From the NCBI GenBank assembly GCA_945901195.1, contig CAMDKB010000271.1:1-6431 (forward strand): a stretch of 6,431 nucleotides of DNA, written 5' to 3'. Position numbers and translations under genes: made by a program. Numbering within the stretch: position 1 is the first letter of the stretch; the number at the start of each line of letters is the position of its first letter. Origin of the DNA: Rhizobium sp. Q54 (GTDB lineage Bacteria; Pseudomonadota; Alphaproteobacteria; Rhizobiales; Beijerinckiaceae). Under the pieces are notes generated by a model. That model had not been told where the DNA came from, searched no databases, and was given only the letters and a program-made list of their open reading frames with translations. Below, one piece after another: positions 1 through 5,849 of this stretch.

Positions 1-29
1 TGATCGTCGCGCAAAGCATGGCGTTCCAT
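1..29 (-). CDS. IS5-type transposase, N-terminal start only (runs off window)
   Basis: Only nine whole codons are inside the window, reading MERHALRDD and continuing past position 1. This opening is typical, as I recall it, of IS5-family DDE transposases whose N-terminus reads like MERHxLxDxQW. The start is well supported: a GGAGG Shine-Dalgarno (minus strand, positions 36-40) sits 6 nt before the ATG. The next upstream sequence resembles an IS terminal region rather than a host promoter. Family assignment rests on nine residues plus the flank, so it is plausible rather than proven; the catalytic domain is not visible. Confidence 0.55.
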
Positions 30-106
30 CACAAGCCTCCTTCAGGAAGGCTCCCCATGAATCACGCTTTCACTGATTTGCGAATCCCTTAAATGACGAC
101 AGGCCC
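1..106 (-). mobile_element. 5' end of an IS5-family insertion sequence
   Basis: Reading the minus strand from about 106, the sequence opens GGGCCTGTCGTCATTTAAGG, which has the look of an IS5-group terminal inverted repeat. About 75 nt of leader then precede the transposase start at 29. A TA dinucleotide at 107-108 could be part of the target duplication. The outer boundary is inferred from one end only, because the other end lies outside the window. Immediately outside it lies a relic of a second, unrelated IS (IS6 type), consistent with insertion into already degraded mobile DNA. Confidence 0.5.
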
Positions 107-425
107 TAATGCGCTGCGCGGTCATTTATCGAAACTTTTATATCCATCACGTCGTCGGAAGGGCTGGTGACTGTTTTCAGCGCGATTATTTAGCCATTTT
201 CCAATGATTCTCGCGTAGCAACCAGCCCCATATAAGGCATAGCAGTGGGCGCAGTGTCGGCGACATAGGACGGGGGGCAACGACCCAGCGGATCGAGGGC
301 GGCCTTCTTTGATGCCTCTTGCATTCGGCAGCGGGTTATATTCACAAATTCTATGCTTTTTCATTCTCACGGAACATTCGTGGAAGCGCCTCGGCCTCGC
401 GGGCATCTATCCGGTTGCAACTCCA
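107..425. other. Gene-free flank downstream of the SDR gene
   Basis: Apart from the IS6 relic I see no convincing gene here. A minus-strand open frame (122-406) contains the relic but otherwise has no recognisable domain and no Shine-Dalgarno before its first ATG. I found no clear rho-independent terminator for the operon that ends at 426. The stretch is best read as degraded mobile DNA between the operon and the IS5-type element. Confidence 0.5.
149..208 (-). pseudogene. Relic of an IS6-family transposase
   Basis: A minus-strand reading frame here gives GKWLNNRAENSHQPFRRR, which matches the well-known IS6-family segment N-N-R-A-E-N-S-H-x-P-x-R-R-R-E around the third acidic residue of the DDE triad. 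The likely catalytic Glu is the E of RAENSH. Homology stops abruptly: after RRR the frame reads DGYKSFDK and ends at 122 instead of continuing into the family's conserved C-terminus. Upstream sequence in this frame (209-406) does not resemble the rest of an IS6 transposase. It is therefore a fragment of roughly 20 residues from a protein normally above 200 residues, not a functional gene. Confidence 0.6.
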
Positions 426-1184
426 CTAATGCATCACCGAACCGCCATCGACGACGATCGTCTGACCTGTCACGAAATCGCTATCGGGGGAACACAGATA
501 AAGCAGCGTGCCAATCAGATCATCTGGCTCCTGATCGCGCTGTATCGCGCGCGTGTCGTTGATCTTTTGCACAAGTGTTTCCGCCCAGGAGCTGTTGTCC
601 TTGACGTTGTCGCTCATGGTGAGGCCGGGCGCGATGCAATTGACGCGAACGCCGGAGCCGCCGACTTCCCGAGCCAGGGCGCGCGTGAAGGCGACCATGG
701 CGCCTTTCGAAGTCACGTAATGCAGCAGCATCGGCGTACCCTTGTAGACGGTCCCTGAAGCGATGTTGATGATCTTGCCGTAACCCTGCGCGCGCATCTG
801 CGGCATTGCCGCCTTGCAGCATTCGAACACGCCGCGAATATTGACCGCCATCACGCGATCCCATTCCTCAGAAGATATCTGCTCGAATGGCTTCAGAGGC
901 AGCTTGCCAAAGAGAGCCGCATTGTTGACCAGAATGTCGACCGACTTGAACGTCGAAACCGCCGTCTGCATCATTTGCGCGACGGAGTCTGCCGAGGCGA
1001 CATCGACGAACATGCCCAGCGCCTGTCCTCCTGCCGATTTGATTGCGGCGACGGTCCATTCGGGATTGTCTATGTCCGCAACGCAAACGGCCGCACCCTC
1101 ACGCGCGAGCGCCTTGGCATAGCTGGCGCCGATGCCTTGCACGCCGCCGGTGACTATGGCGACTTTTCCATCCAGACGAGCCAT
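426..1184 (-). CDS. SDR-family NAD-type dehydrogenase/reductase
   Basis: A classical short-chain dehydrogenase/reductase of 252 residues, the normal length for the family. It would oxidise a hydroxyl or reduce a carbonyl in the cytoplasm. Visible motifs are the Rossmann glycine motif TGGVQGIG (12-19), Asp37 at the end of the second beta strand (favours NAD(H) over NADP(H)), NNA (87-89), and the catalytic tetrad Asn115, Ser143, Tyr156 and Lys160 (YVTSK). The C-terminus has the usual GQTIVVDGG strand. The start is supported by GGGAG at 1191-1195, 6 nt upstream of the ATG. It is the last gene of the four-gene operon, 51 nt after the P450 gene. Its likely task is oxidation of an alcohol or reduction of a ketone made in the pathway; the substrate cannot be read from the sequence. 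Confidence 0.93.
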   Translation of the reverse strand: MARLDGKVAIVTGGVQGIGASYAKALAREGAAVCVADIDNPEWTVAAIKSAGGQALGMFVDVASADSVAQMMQTAVSTFKSVDILVNNAALFGKLPLKPFEQISSEEWDRVMAVNIRGVFECCKAAMPQMRAQGYGKIINIASGTVYKGTPMLLHYVTSKGAMVAFTRALAREVGGSGVRVNCIAPGLTMSDNVKDNSSWAETLVQKINDTRAIQRDQEPDDLIGTLLYLCSPDSDFVTGQTIVVDGGSVMH

Positions 1185-1235
1185 TTCTATCTCCCTGTCC
1201 CTTTAACATGTCTGCCTCTGCATGCCAGCGGGCTC

Positions 1236-2474
1236 TTATCTGGCCTTTACGCGGACTGGCACACGCTTGTAGCCGCGCACTGTGTTGTTGAAATGCTGCG
1301 TCGGCGCCTCGGTCAGTTCAATGCTATCGGCCATCGCGGCCAATTTGGTCAGGACGATCTCGAGTTCCAGCCGCGCCAGCATCTGTCCGACGCAGGCATG
1401 TATGCCATAACCAAATCCAAGCTGCCCGTTTGTTCGCCGCGTGATATCGAAGTCGTCGGCATCGGGCCATTGCGCCGCATCGCGATTGGCCGACGCGGTC
1501 AGTGCCAATATTTTCTGGCTGGTGTCCATCGCAACGCCGGCGATCTCCACGGGCCGCGTCGTGGTTCGATAGAAGGAATGGAACGTGCCGTCATATCGCA
1601 ACACCTCTTCCACTGCATTGCGCACGAGAGATGGATCCTCTCGCAGCCTGGACCATTGCTTCGGATGGCGCGCGAAATTCACGATCGCATTGCTGAGGGT
1701 GAAGACTGTCGTGTCCAGTCCTGCCGACAACAGGGACCGGACGAGAAGTGCAGCCTCGTCCTCGGTGATTTCGCCGCGGTCGACACCGGCGTATAGGTTG
1801 CGGCCCAAACTGCCCTCAGTGAGCGATTCACGTTTGCAGGCGTCGGCAATCCAGACGGGAACAGCGGCTGCCTCGGCGAGGCTAGCTTTAAATCGATCAT
1901 TCACCGGGCCGAATCCGTTGAAGACCATATCGCCATAGGGCAGCAAGTTTTCGCGACCGTCCGGGCGCAATCCGACGGCGTCGCCGAACACCTTTGTCGG
2001 GTAGGCGGCCCCGAGATCGGCGACCGCGTCGCATTCACCAAGATCGACGAAGCGCCGCACCATGTCTGTTGCGACCGCTTCAAATTGCGGGCGCAGGGCG
2101 CGCACGGAGGCGGGATTGAGAACACGCACCATCTGCTGCCGCGTGCGATCATGTTCGGGTGGATCGACTTCCAGCAGGATGCTGGGATGGCGCCAGGGTT
2201 TTTCCGTATGAAAGTTCGAAAGTCCCGCGCCGGCGCTCGAACAATAGGTCGCCTGGTCGCCGAGGACGTCTTTCACTTCGCGAAAACAGGGCAGCGCGTA
2301 TACGCCGTAACGGCTCATCCATACGACGGGGCCGAGCCGCCGAAGTTCGGCGTAATGCGGATAGGGATCGGAGAGGACCTCGGTTACATAGGGGTCGAGA
2401 TGCGAAACCGGAACATCGTTGAGAAGGGCGTCCAATTGCGCCTGGCCGGAATGAATCAGTTCAATTTGATCCAT
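1236..2474 (-). CDS. Cytochrome P450, CYP199-like
   Basis: A soluble bacterial cytochrome P450 of 412 residues that would insert oxygen into a small substrate using electrons from a ferredoxin. With the start used here it shows the I-helix motif AGLDTT (251-256), the ExxR motif EEVLR (Glu290, Arg293) and the haem loop FGYGIHACVG with the ligand Cys361. Overall it resembles the CYP199 family (para-substituted benzoate oxygenases of Rhodopseudomonas and relatives). Shared stretches include SHLDPYV near the N-terminus, EKPWR-P-S-ILE, LLVRSLLSAGLDTT, RTTTR, SANRD and FNNT-RG. I chose the ATG at 2474 over an in-frame ATG at 2504 because AAGGGG (2481-2486) lies 6 nt before it, whereas the upstream ATG has no good Shine-Dalgarno. 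It lies 50 nt after the Bug gene and 51 nt before the SDR gene. No ferredoxin or reductase is adjacent, so partners must be encoded elsewhere. The CYP199 assignment is from memory of the family. Confidence 0.92.
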   Translation of the reverse strand: MDQIELIHSGQAQLDALLNDVPVSHLDPYVTEVLSDPYPHYAELRRLGPVVWMSRYGVYALPCFREVKDVLGDQATYCSSAGAGLSNFHTEKPWRHPSILLEVDPPEHDRTRQQMVRVLNPASVRALRPQFEAVATDMVRRFVDLGECDAVADLGAAYPTKVFGDAVGLRPDGRENLLPYGDMVFNGFGPVNDRFKASLAEAAAVPVWIADACKRESLTEGSLGRNLYAGVDRGEITEDEAALLVRSLLSAGLDTTVFTLSNAIVNFARHPKQWSRLREDPSLVRNAVEEVLRYDGTFHSFYRTTTRPVEIAGVAMDTSQKILALTASANRDAAQWPDADDFDITRRTNGQLGFGYGIHACVGQMLARLELEIVLTKLAAMADSIELTEAPTQHFNNTVRGYKRVPVRVKAR

Positions 2475-2524
2475 ATTTTTCCCCTTGGTCCTTGGTGACT
2501 GCATACCGAGCCGGGCATGTCATG

Positions 2525-3511
2525 TTAATTTATGCTGATTCCGGTCGCGACAATGAGGTCTCTCCACTTCACGATATCGGTGGACAGCAATTTGCGCAGC
2601 TCTTCCGGCGAACTGGACATAGGATCGGCGCCGATCCGGATTATCTGATCGCGGACCTTTAGATCGGCGATCATGCTGGCTGTTTGTTCGCTGAGCTTGC
2701 GAATGATGGGAGCAGGCGTGCCCGCCGGCGCAAACAGACCGAACCAGGCCGAGGATGTCACGCCGGGGAATCCTTGTTCTGCCATTGTCGGCGTTTCCGG
2801 AAGTACAGGAGAGCGGATGTCCGACATGATCGCAATCGGGCGCAGCTTGTCCTCGCCCAGATGGCCCGCCACGTTGGGAATGAGCTGGAAGCTCGAAGGC
2901 ACTGTGCCCGATACGAGATCCAGCGCCATTTGCCCGGCATCGCGATAGGGCAAGTGCCGCATCTCGAGCTTGAATTTGTGTGCGAACAGCGCGCCCGCGA
3001 GATGTTGCGATGTTCCATTTCCAACAGAGGAATAGGTGATCTCGCCGGGATGCGTCCTCGCGAACTCGATATATTCCTTTACAGTCCGCACCGGAATCTT
3101 CGCGGGGTTCACGACGAGAACATTTGGCATCGACGCGACGAGTCCGATGGCTTCGAAATCTTTCTCCGCGTCGAAGGGAAGGTTTTTCATCAGCGTCTTG
3201 TTCGCGGCCAGCGGCCCGGATGCGCCCATCAGCAATGTATAGCCATCTGGAGCCGCCTTCGCGGCCTCGTTGCTGCCCAGGCTGCCCCCCGCGCCCGCCT
3301 TGTTTTCAACGACGACGCGCTGGCCGATTCGTGCCGAAAGACCTTCCGCGACAATGCGTGTGAGAACATCGCTGGCGCTGCCGCCCGCAAAGGGAATTAT
3401 GAGCTTGACGATGCGATTGGCATATTCCTGCGCGATGGCCGGGGCAGCTCCTCCGGTTGCCAACGCAAGTGCAACACCCAGGATCGATCCCGCATGCCCA
3501 ATACGTTTCAT
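2525..3511 (-). CDS. Bug/TctC-type periplasmic solute-binding protein
   Basis: A 328-residue tripartite tricarboxylate transporter (TTT) substrate-binding protein, of normal family length. It would be exported and bind an organic acid, typically a carboxylate, in the periplasm. Residues 1-27 form a signal peptide with a KR start, a hydrophobic core and an AIA|Q cleavage site. Family hallmarks follow: the first ligand loop PFAGGSASD (40-48), VVVENKAGAGGSLG (66-79), PDGYTL (88-93), and the middle region YSSVGNGTSQHLAG and HLPYRDAGQM. The start is supported by GGAGG at 3519-3523, 7 nt upstream. No membrane partners TctA or TctB lie in the window, so this is an orphan Bug protein, which is common in bacteria rich in this family. 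It sits between the UbiD and P450 genes, which suggests that its ligand is the acid the pathway consumes. The ligand itself is not predictable here. Confidence 0.93.
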   Translation of the reverse strand: MKRIGHAGSILGVALALATGGAAPAIAQEYANRIVKLIIPFAGGSASDVLTRIVAEGLSARIGQRVVVENKAGAGGSLGSNEAAKAAPDGYTLLMGASGPLAANKTLMKNLPFDAEKDFEAIGLVASMPNVLVVNPAKIPVRTVKEYIEFARTHPGEITYSSVGNGTSQHLAGALFAHKFKLEMRHLPYRDAGQMALDLVSGTVPSSFQLIPNVAGHLGEDKLRPIAIMSDIRSPVLPETPTMAEQGFPGVTSSAWFGLFAPAGTPAPIIRKLSEQTASMIADLKVRDQIIRIGADPMSSSPEELRKLLSTDIVKWRDLIVATGISIN

Positions 3512-3627
3512 GTCTTATCCTCCCCAGAGTTCTTAAAAACCGTTCTCGATTTGATTTCAACGTATCATCTCCGCCGCAACATACAATCCGGACGGACCGC
3601 GTAGCAGTTCGGCCGAATATAGGCTTG

Positions 3628-3643
3628 GCGGGGGCAGGCCCGC
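3628..3643 (-). other. Short GC hairpin after the ubiD-like gene
   Basis: GCGGG and CCCGC form a 5-bp perfect stem with a 6-nt loop, starting about 8 nt past the stop codon of the UbiD-family gene. No T-run follows, so it is a poor terminator. It could attenuate or stabilise the transcript in the 140-nt gap before the Bug gene. It may also be chance in GC-rich DNA. Confidence 0.25.
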
Positions 3644-3651
3644 ATAGATTC

Positions 3652-5094
3652 TTACGGGGTGGGGACGAGATAGTCCTCGATCTGCGCCGACGCATCGATC
3701 GCCGCATCGATGTCAAGGCGATCCATGCCGGGAATCGAGATGCGCTTGAATTCGGAGTCCCGCAACGCAATGGGTACCGTTGCATCAAGGCCCATCTTCG
3801 AACCGACACCATTGCGTGTGGACGGATCAAGTTTGGATCCCTGCGCATCGAGCACGACAACCAGATCCCGTGAAGCCTGAAAGCGGGTCGCCACCGCCCA
3901 TTCAACTTCTTTCGGGTCGTGAACATCGACATCAGCATCAACGACTATGACCTGCTTAATATCGTAGTGCGCAGCGAAGGCGGCCATGATGACATTCTTG
4001 GCTTCGCCGTCGGCGCGCGGCTTCATCTGGACATGCAGATGGTAACGGCACACGCCACCCAGGGACAGGGCGACGTCGACGACATTTGGAAAGTGGCGCT
4101 GGATGCTTTCGAGGATTGTCGCTTCCCTTGGAATACAGCCCAGCATGAGATGCTCGAGTCCACCACCAATGATCGTATGATAGATCGGATTTTGACGGTG
4201 CGTGATCACATCGATCTCGACCACATGACTTGCAGGACTTGCGCCATAATATTGCGTAAACTCGCCAAAGGGCCCCTCGGGCGCGCGTTGTCCTGCGAGC
4301 AACCGTCCCTCCAGAATGATTTCCGCGCCGGCAGGCACATGCAGATCGCTCGACTTGCAGCGTGTCACTTCCAGTGGCTCGCCGAGCAGGGCGCCTGCGA
4401 TTTCGAGCTCGTCGCAATTGATGGGCGCGATGGCCTGCGACGCGAGCAATTCCGCCGGACTTGCGCCAATGACGATGGCGCAGGGCAGATCATGGCCGGC
4501 CTGTTCCGCAATGTCCATGAACGCCATCGTATGGCGCGGCAGCAGAAGCGCCCCGATACGGCGCGGGCCAACCACCTGCATCCTCACAATCGCGACATTC
4601 TGAATGCCGGTCGCCGGGTTGCGGACGATGATCAATCCGGCGGTGATATAGGGGCCGTTGTCCAGTTCGTTATGCACGGGGATGGGAAGATCGCGAAGCA
4701 GTTCGGGTTCGGCTATGAGTTCCGCCTGGCAGGGTGCATCACTCACGAACTTGCATGGCAATGGATTCGATGCCGCCTGCTTGAAAGCGCTGACGAGCTT
4801 TTCTGGCGGCACGTCCAAAGCGTCCGCGATCCAATCGCGCTGCGAGACGATGCCGGAAACGATCGGGATATTGTGGCCCCCGGGTCTGGGGAAGAAAGTT
4901 GCCTTCCGGCCGTCGAGCGTACTGGCGATGGCCGCGAGTTCAAACTCAAGCTTGACTTCCGGGCGTGCTATGGCCAACCGGTCATACTGTTCGAGATGCG
5001 CCAACCAGTTCCGAAGAGTGGCGCCTGCCTTTTGTGCGTTATTGTGTCCCTTGCGAGCCGTCTTCTCCTCATTTTTTCCCCCATCACTTTTCAT
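3652..5094 (-). CDS. UbiD-family prFMN-dependent decarboxylase/carboxylase
   Basis: A 480-residue member of the UbiD family. These enzymes use prenylated FMN to remove (or reversibly add) a carboxyl group on aromatic or alpha,beta-unsaturated acids in the cytoplasm. The catalytic triad is visible: Arg171 (in VRMQV) with Glu273 and Glu278 in PEGPFGEF. Likely metal/cofactor ligands, by my alignment to Fdc1 and E. coli UbiD, are Asn166, His188 (PRHTM) and Glu229 (DELEIAG). Further family signatures are VPAGAEIILEG (253-263) and VDADVDVHDP...VEWAVATR (385-404). The start is backed by AGGAGG at 5104-5109, 9 nt upstream. The first 24 or so residues are lysine- and asparagine-rich and precede the usual family start (LRNWLAHLEQYDRLA). 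It is the first gene of the operon; its cofactor synthase UbiX is not in the window. It is a catabolic-type relative rather than the ubiquinone-pathway enzyme, judging by its neighbours. Substrate unknown. Confidence 0.93.
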   Translation of the reverse strand: MKSDGGKNEEKTARKGHNNAQKAGATLRNWLAHLEQYDRLAIARPEVKLEFELAAIASTLDGRKATFFPRPGGHNIPIVSGIVSQRDWIADALDVPPEKLVSAFKQAASNPLPCKFVSDAPCQAELIAEPELLRDLPIPVHNELDNGPYITAGLIIVRNPATGIQNVAIVRMQVVGPRRIGALLLPRHTMAFMDIAEQAGHDLPCAIVIGASPAELLASQAIAPINCDELEIAGALLGEPLEVTRCKSSDLHVPAGAEIILEGRLLAGQRAPEGPFGEFTQYYGASPASHVVEIDVITHRQNPIYHTIIGGGLEHLMLGCIPREATILESIQRHFPNVVDVALSLGGVCRYHLHVQMKPRADGEAKNVIMAAFAAHYDIKQVIVVDADVDVHDPKEVEWAVATRFQASRDLVVVLDAQGSKLDPSTRNGVGSKMGLDATVPIALRDSEFKRISIPGMDRLDIDAAIDASAQIEDYLVPTP

Positions 5095-5317
5095 ATTTTC
5101 TTCCCTCCTGCGCGCCTCATGGCTTCGTGTATTTATGCGAATCTCCGGTCACATTGCACTGCGAGCGATCACGGCGATTGGTGGCATCGGGAGTCCGGCG
5201 CCCTTGCGTGTTTTAACACACGGATTTGTTCGTCCAAAACAATAGCATGCGTGAATGTCGCACTTTTGCGCCAAGCCGCAACTCGAAAGTTTTGCGAGGT
5301 CACATGAGGAGTTATAG
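5095..5317. promoter_or_regulatory. Divergent intergenic region with inverted repeats
   Basis: This gap lies between the operon (minus) and the small secreted-protein gene (plus), so it should hold both promoters. Two dyads stand out. GTGTT-TT-AACAC (5208-5219) is a perfect 5-bp inverted repeat. TTGCG-N6-CGCAA (5266-5281) lies about 36 nt before the plus-strand start. Both have the size of bacterial operator sites, but no regulator gene is present to match them. I could not identify a convincing sigma-70 promoter for the operon; CATAAATA on the minus strand near 5130-5138 is a weak -10 candidate with no good -35. Confidence 0.4.
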
Positions 5318-5554
5318 ATGAAAAGGCAAATGCTCATTCTCGCGACGGTCGTGATGTCTTCGGCTACTATCGGCAGCGCCGAAGCGTCCCAGCGTTACTA
5401 CAATGCCTACCGGGGTGGTTACAGTCCGGGCGCCCGGGTTTCCCTGAATCCGCAACCCTTGCCGCCGCGCATCTATTCGCCCGGCAGCCGTGTTTCGCTG
5501 AACCCGCAGCCCCTTCCGCCACGGATATACGGGCCGATGCGCAGGTATCGCTAA
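5318..5554 (+). CDS. Small exported protein with tandem LNPQPLPP repeats
   Basis: A 78-residue protein of unknown function. Residues 1-23 look like a signal peptide (MKR start, hydrophobic core, cleavage after AEA), so the mature chain of about 55 residues is probably exported. After a Tyr-rich linker come two tandem 18-residue units, 35-52 and 53-70, each reading YSPG-(A/S)-RVSLNPQPLPPRI, then a short tail YGPMRRYR. The units differ at one residue only. Proline density suggests an extended polyproline conformation. The V-x-L-NPQPLPP motif recurs, as I recall, in small uncharacterised proteins of Bradyrhizobium and relatives. The start is supported by GAGGAG at 5306-5311, 6 nt before the ATG. 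It is divergent from the operon and need not be related to it. Basic and Tyr/Arg-rich, it may act at the cell envelope; that is a guess. Confidence 0.8.
   Translation: MKRQMLILATVVMSSATIGSAEASQRYYNAYRGGYSPGARVSLNPQPLPPRIYSPGSRVSLNPQPLPPRIYGPMRRYR
5420..5527 (+). repeat. Two tandem 54-bp coding repeats
   Basis: Units 5420-5473 and 5474-5527 encode the two 18-residue repeats of the small secreted protein. By my count they differ at 16 of 54 bases and 12 of 18 codons, yet at only one residue (Ala to Ser). The duplication is therefore old and the peptide sequence is constrained. Confidence 0.85.
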
Positions 5555-5577
5555 AGGTACAGGTAGTTTGAAACTAT

Positions 5578-5602
5578 CACAGGGGGCGGTGCGCCTCCTG
5601 TG
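5578..5602 (+). terminator. Terminator-like hairpin after the small secreted-protein gene
   Basis: CACAGGGGGC and GCCTCCTGTG form a 10-bp stem with one G-U pair and a 5-nt loop (GGTGC), 23 nt after the stop codon. Only a weak pyrimidine stretch (TCCTCT) follows instead of a true T-run, so termination may be inefficient or rho-assisted. A smaller dyad, TAGTTT-G-AAACTA (5564-5576), lies just before it. Confidence 0.45.
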
Positions 5603-5849
5603 TCCTCTAACGCGAAAATAGCGGTTTGACTGTCCTAGGGAGCGCAATTAAAATCAATTACTTAAATTCCCTTCGGTGTGCTCTAAAGGTCTCGTGCAAA
5701 AAATAATATGGAAATCCCGTTGCGGCCATCTGCCACCGTTCGAAGGCAAATTTTCTATACATCGAAGTCGAAATTGTGCCGTCACCGTCTTCTGATATCG
5801 TGTCTGGAAAGGGCAATTTACTCGGGACTCGCCTTGCTCCGCACGGCAG
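5603..5849. other. AT-richer intergenic stretch without a convincing gene
   Basis: Beyond the promoter-like element I see nothing firm. Open frames on both strands (plus from 5708; minus ending at 5658) lack ribosome binding sites and recognisable domains. The sequence leads directly into the IS91-type relic and probably includes the junction created when the element was truncated. Confidence 0.4.
5626..5654 (+). promoter_or_regulatory. Orphan sigma-70-like promoter
   Basis: TTGACT (5626-5631) and TAAAAT (5649-5654) are each five of six matches to the consensus -35 and -10 boxes, with the ideal 17-nt spacer. It points rightward, yet the next 200 nt contain no well-started gene, and the first plus-strand ATG frame (5708) has no Shine-Dalgarno. 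It may be a leftover promoter of a deleted gene, drive a small RNA, or be chance in this AT-richer patch. Confidence 0.4.

Noticed and set aside
122..406. Minus-strand 94-codon frame as an intact gene
   Set aside because: Only about 20 residues match an IS6 transposase; the rest has no recognisable similarity and there is no ribosome binding site.
975..1796. A 273-codon plus-strand open frame
   Set aside because: It overlaps the SDR and P450 genes in antisense, and its composition (many Arg, Cys and His) is typical of a shadow frame.
2475..2504. Upstream ATG adding ten residues to the P450
   Set aside because: No good Shine-Dalgarno precedes it, whereas AAGGGG sits 6 nt before the ATG at 2474.
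2684..3604. A 306-codon plus-strand open frame opposite the Bug gene
   Set aside because: Antisense to a clear family member with a signal peptide; no motif and no ribosome binding site.
3919..5307. A 462-codon plus-strand open frame opposite the UbiD gene
   Set aside because: It is antisense to a gene with clear catalytic motifs, shows no domain, and is an expected shadow in GC-rich DNA.
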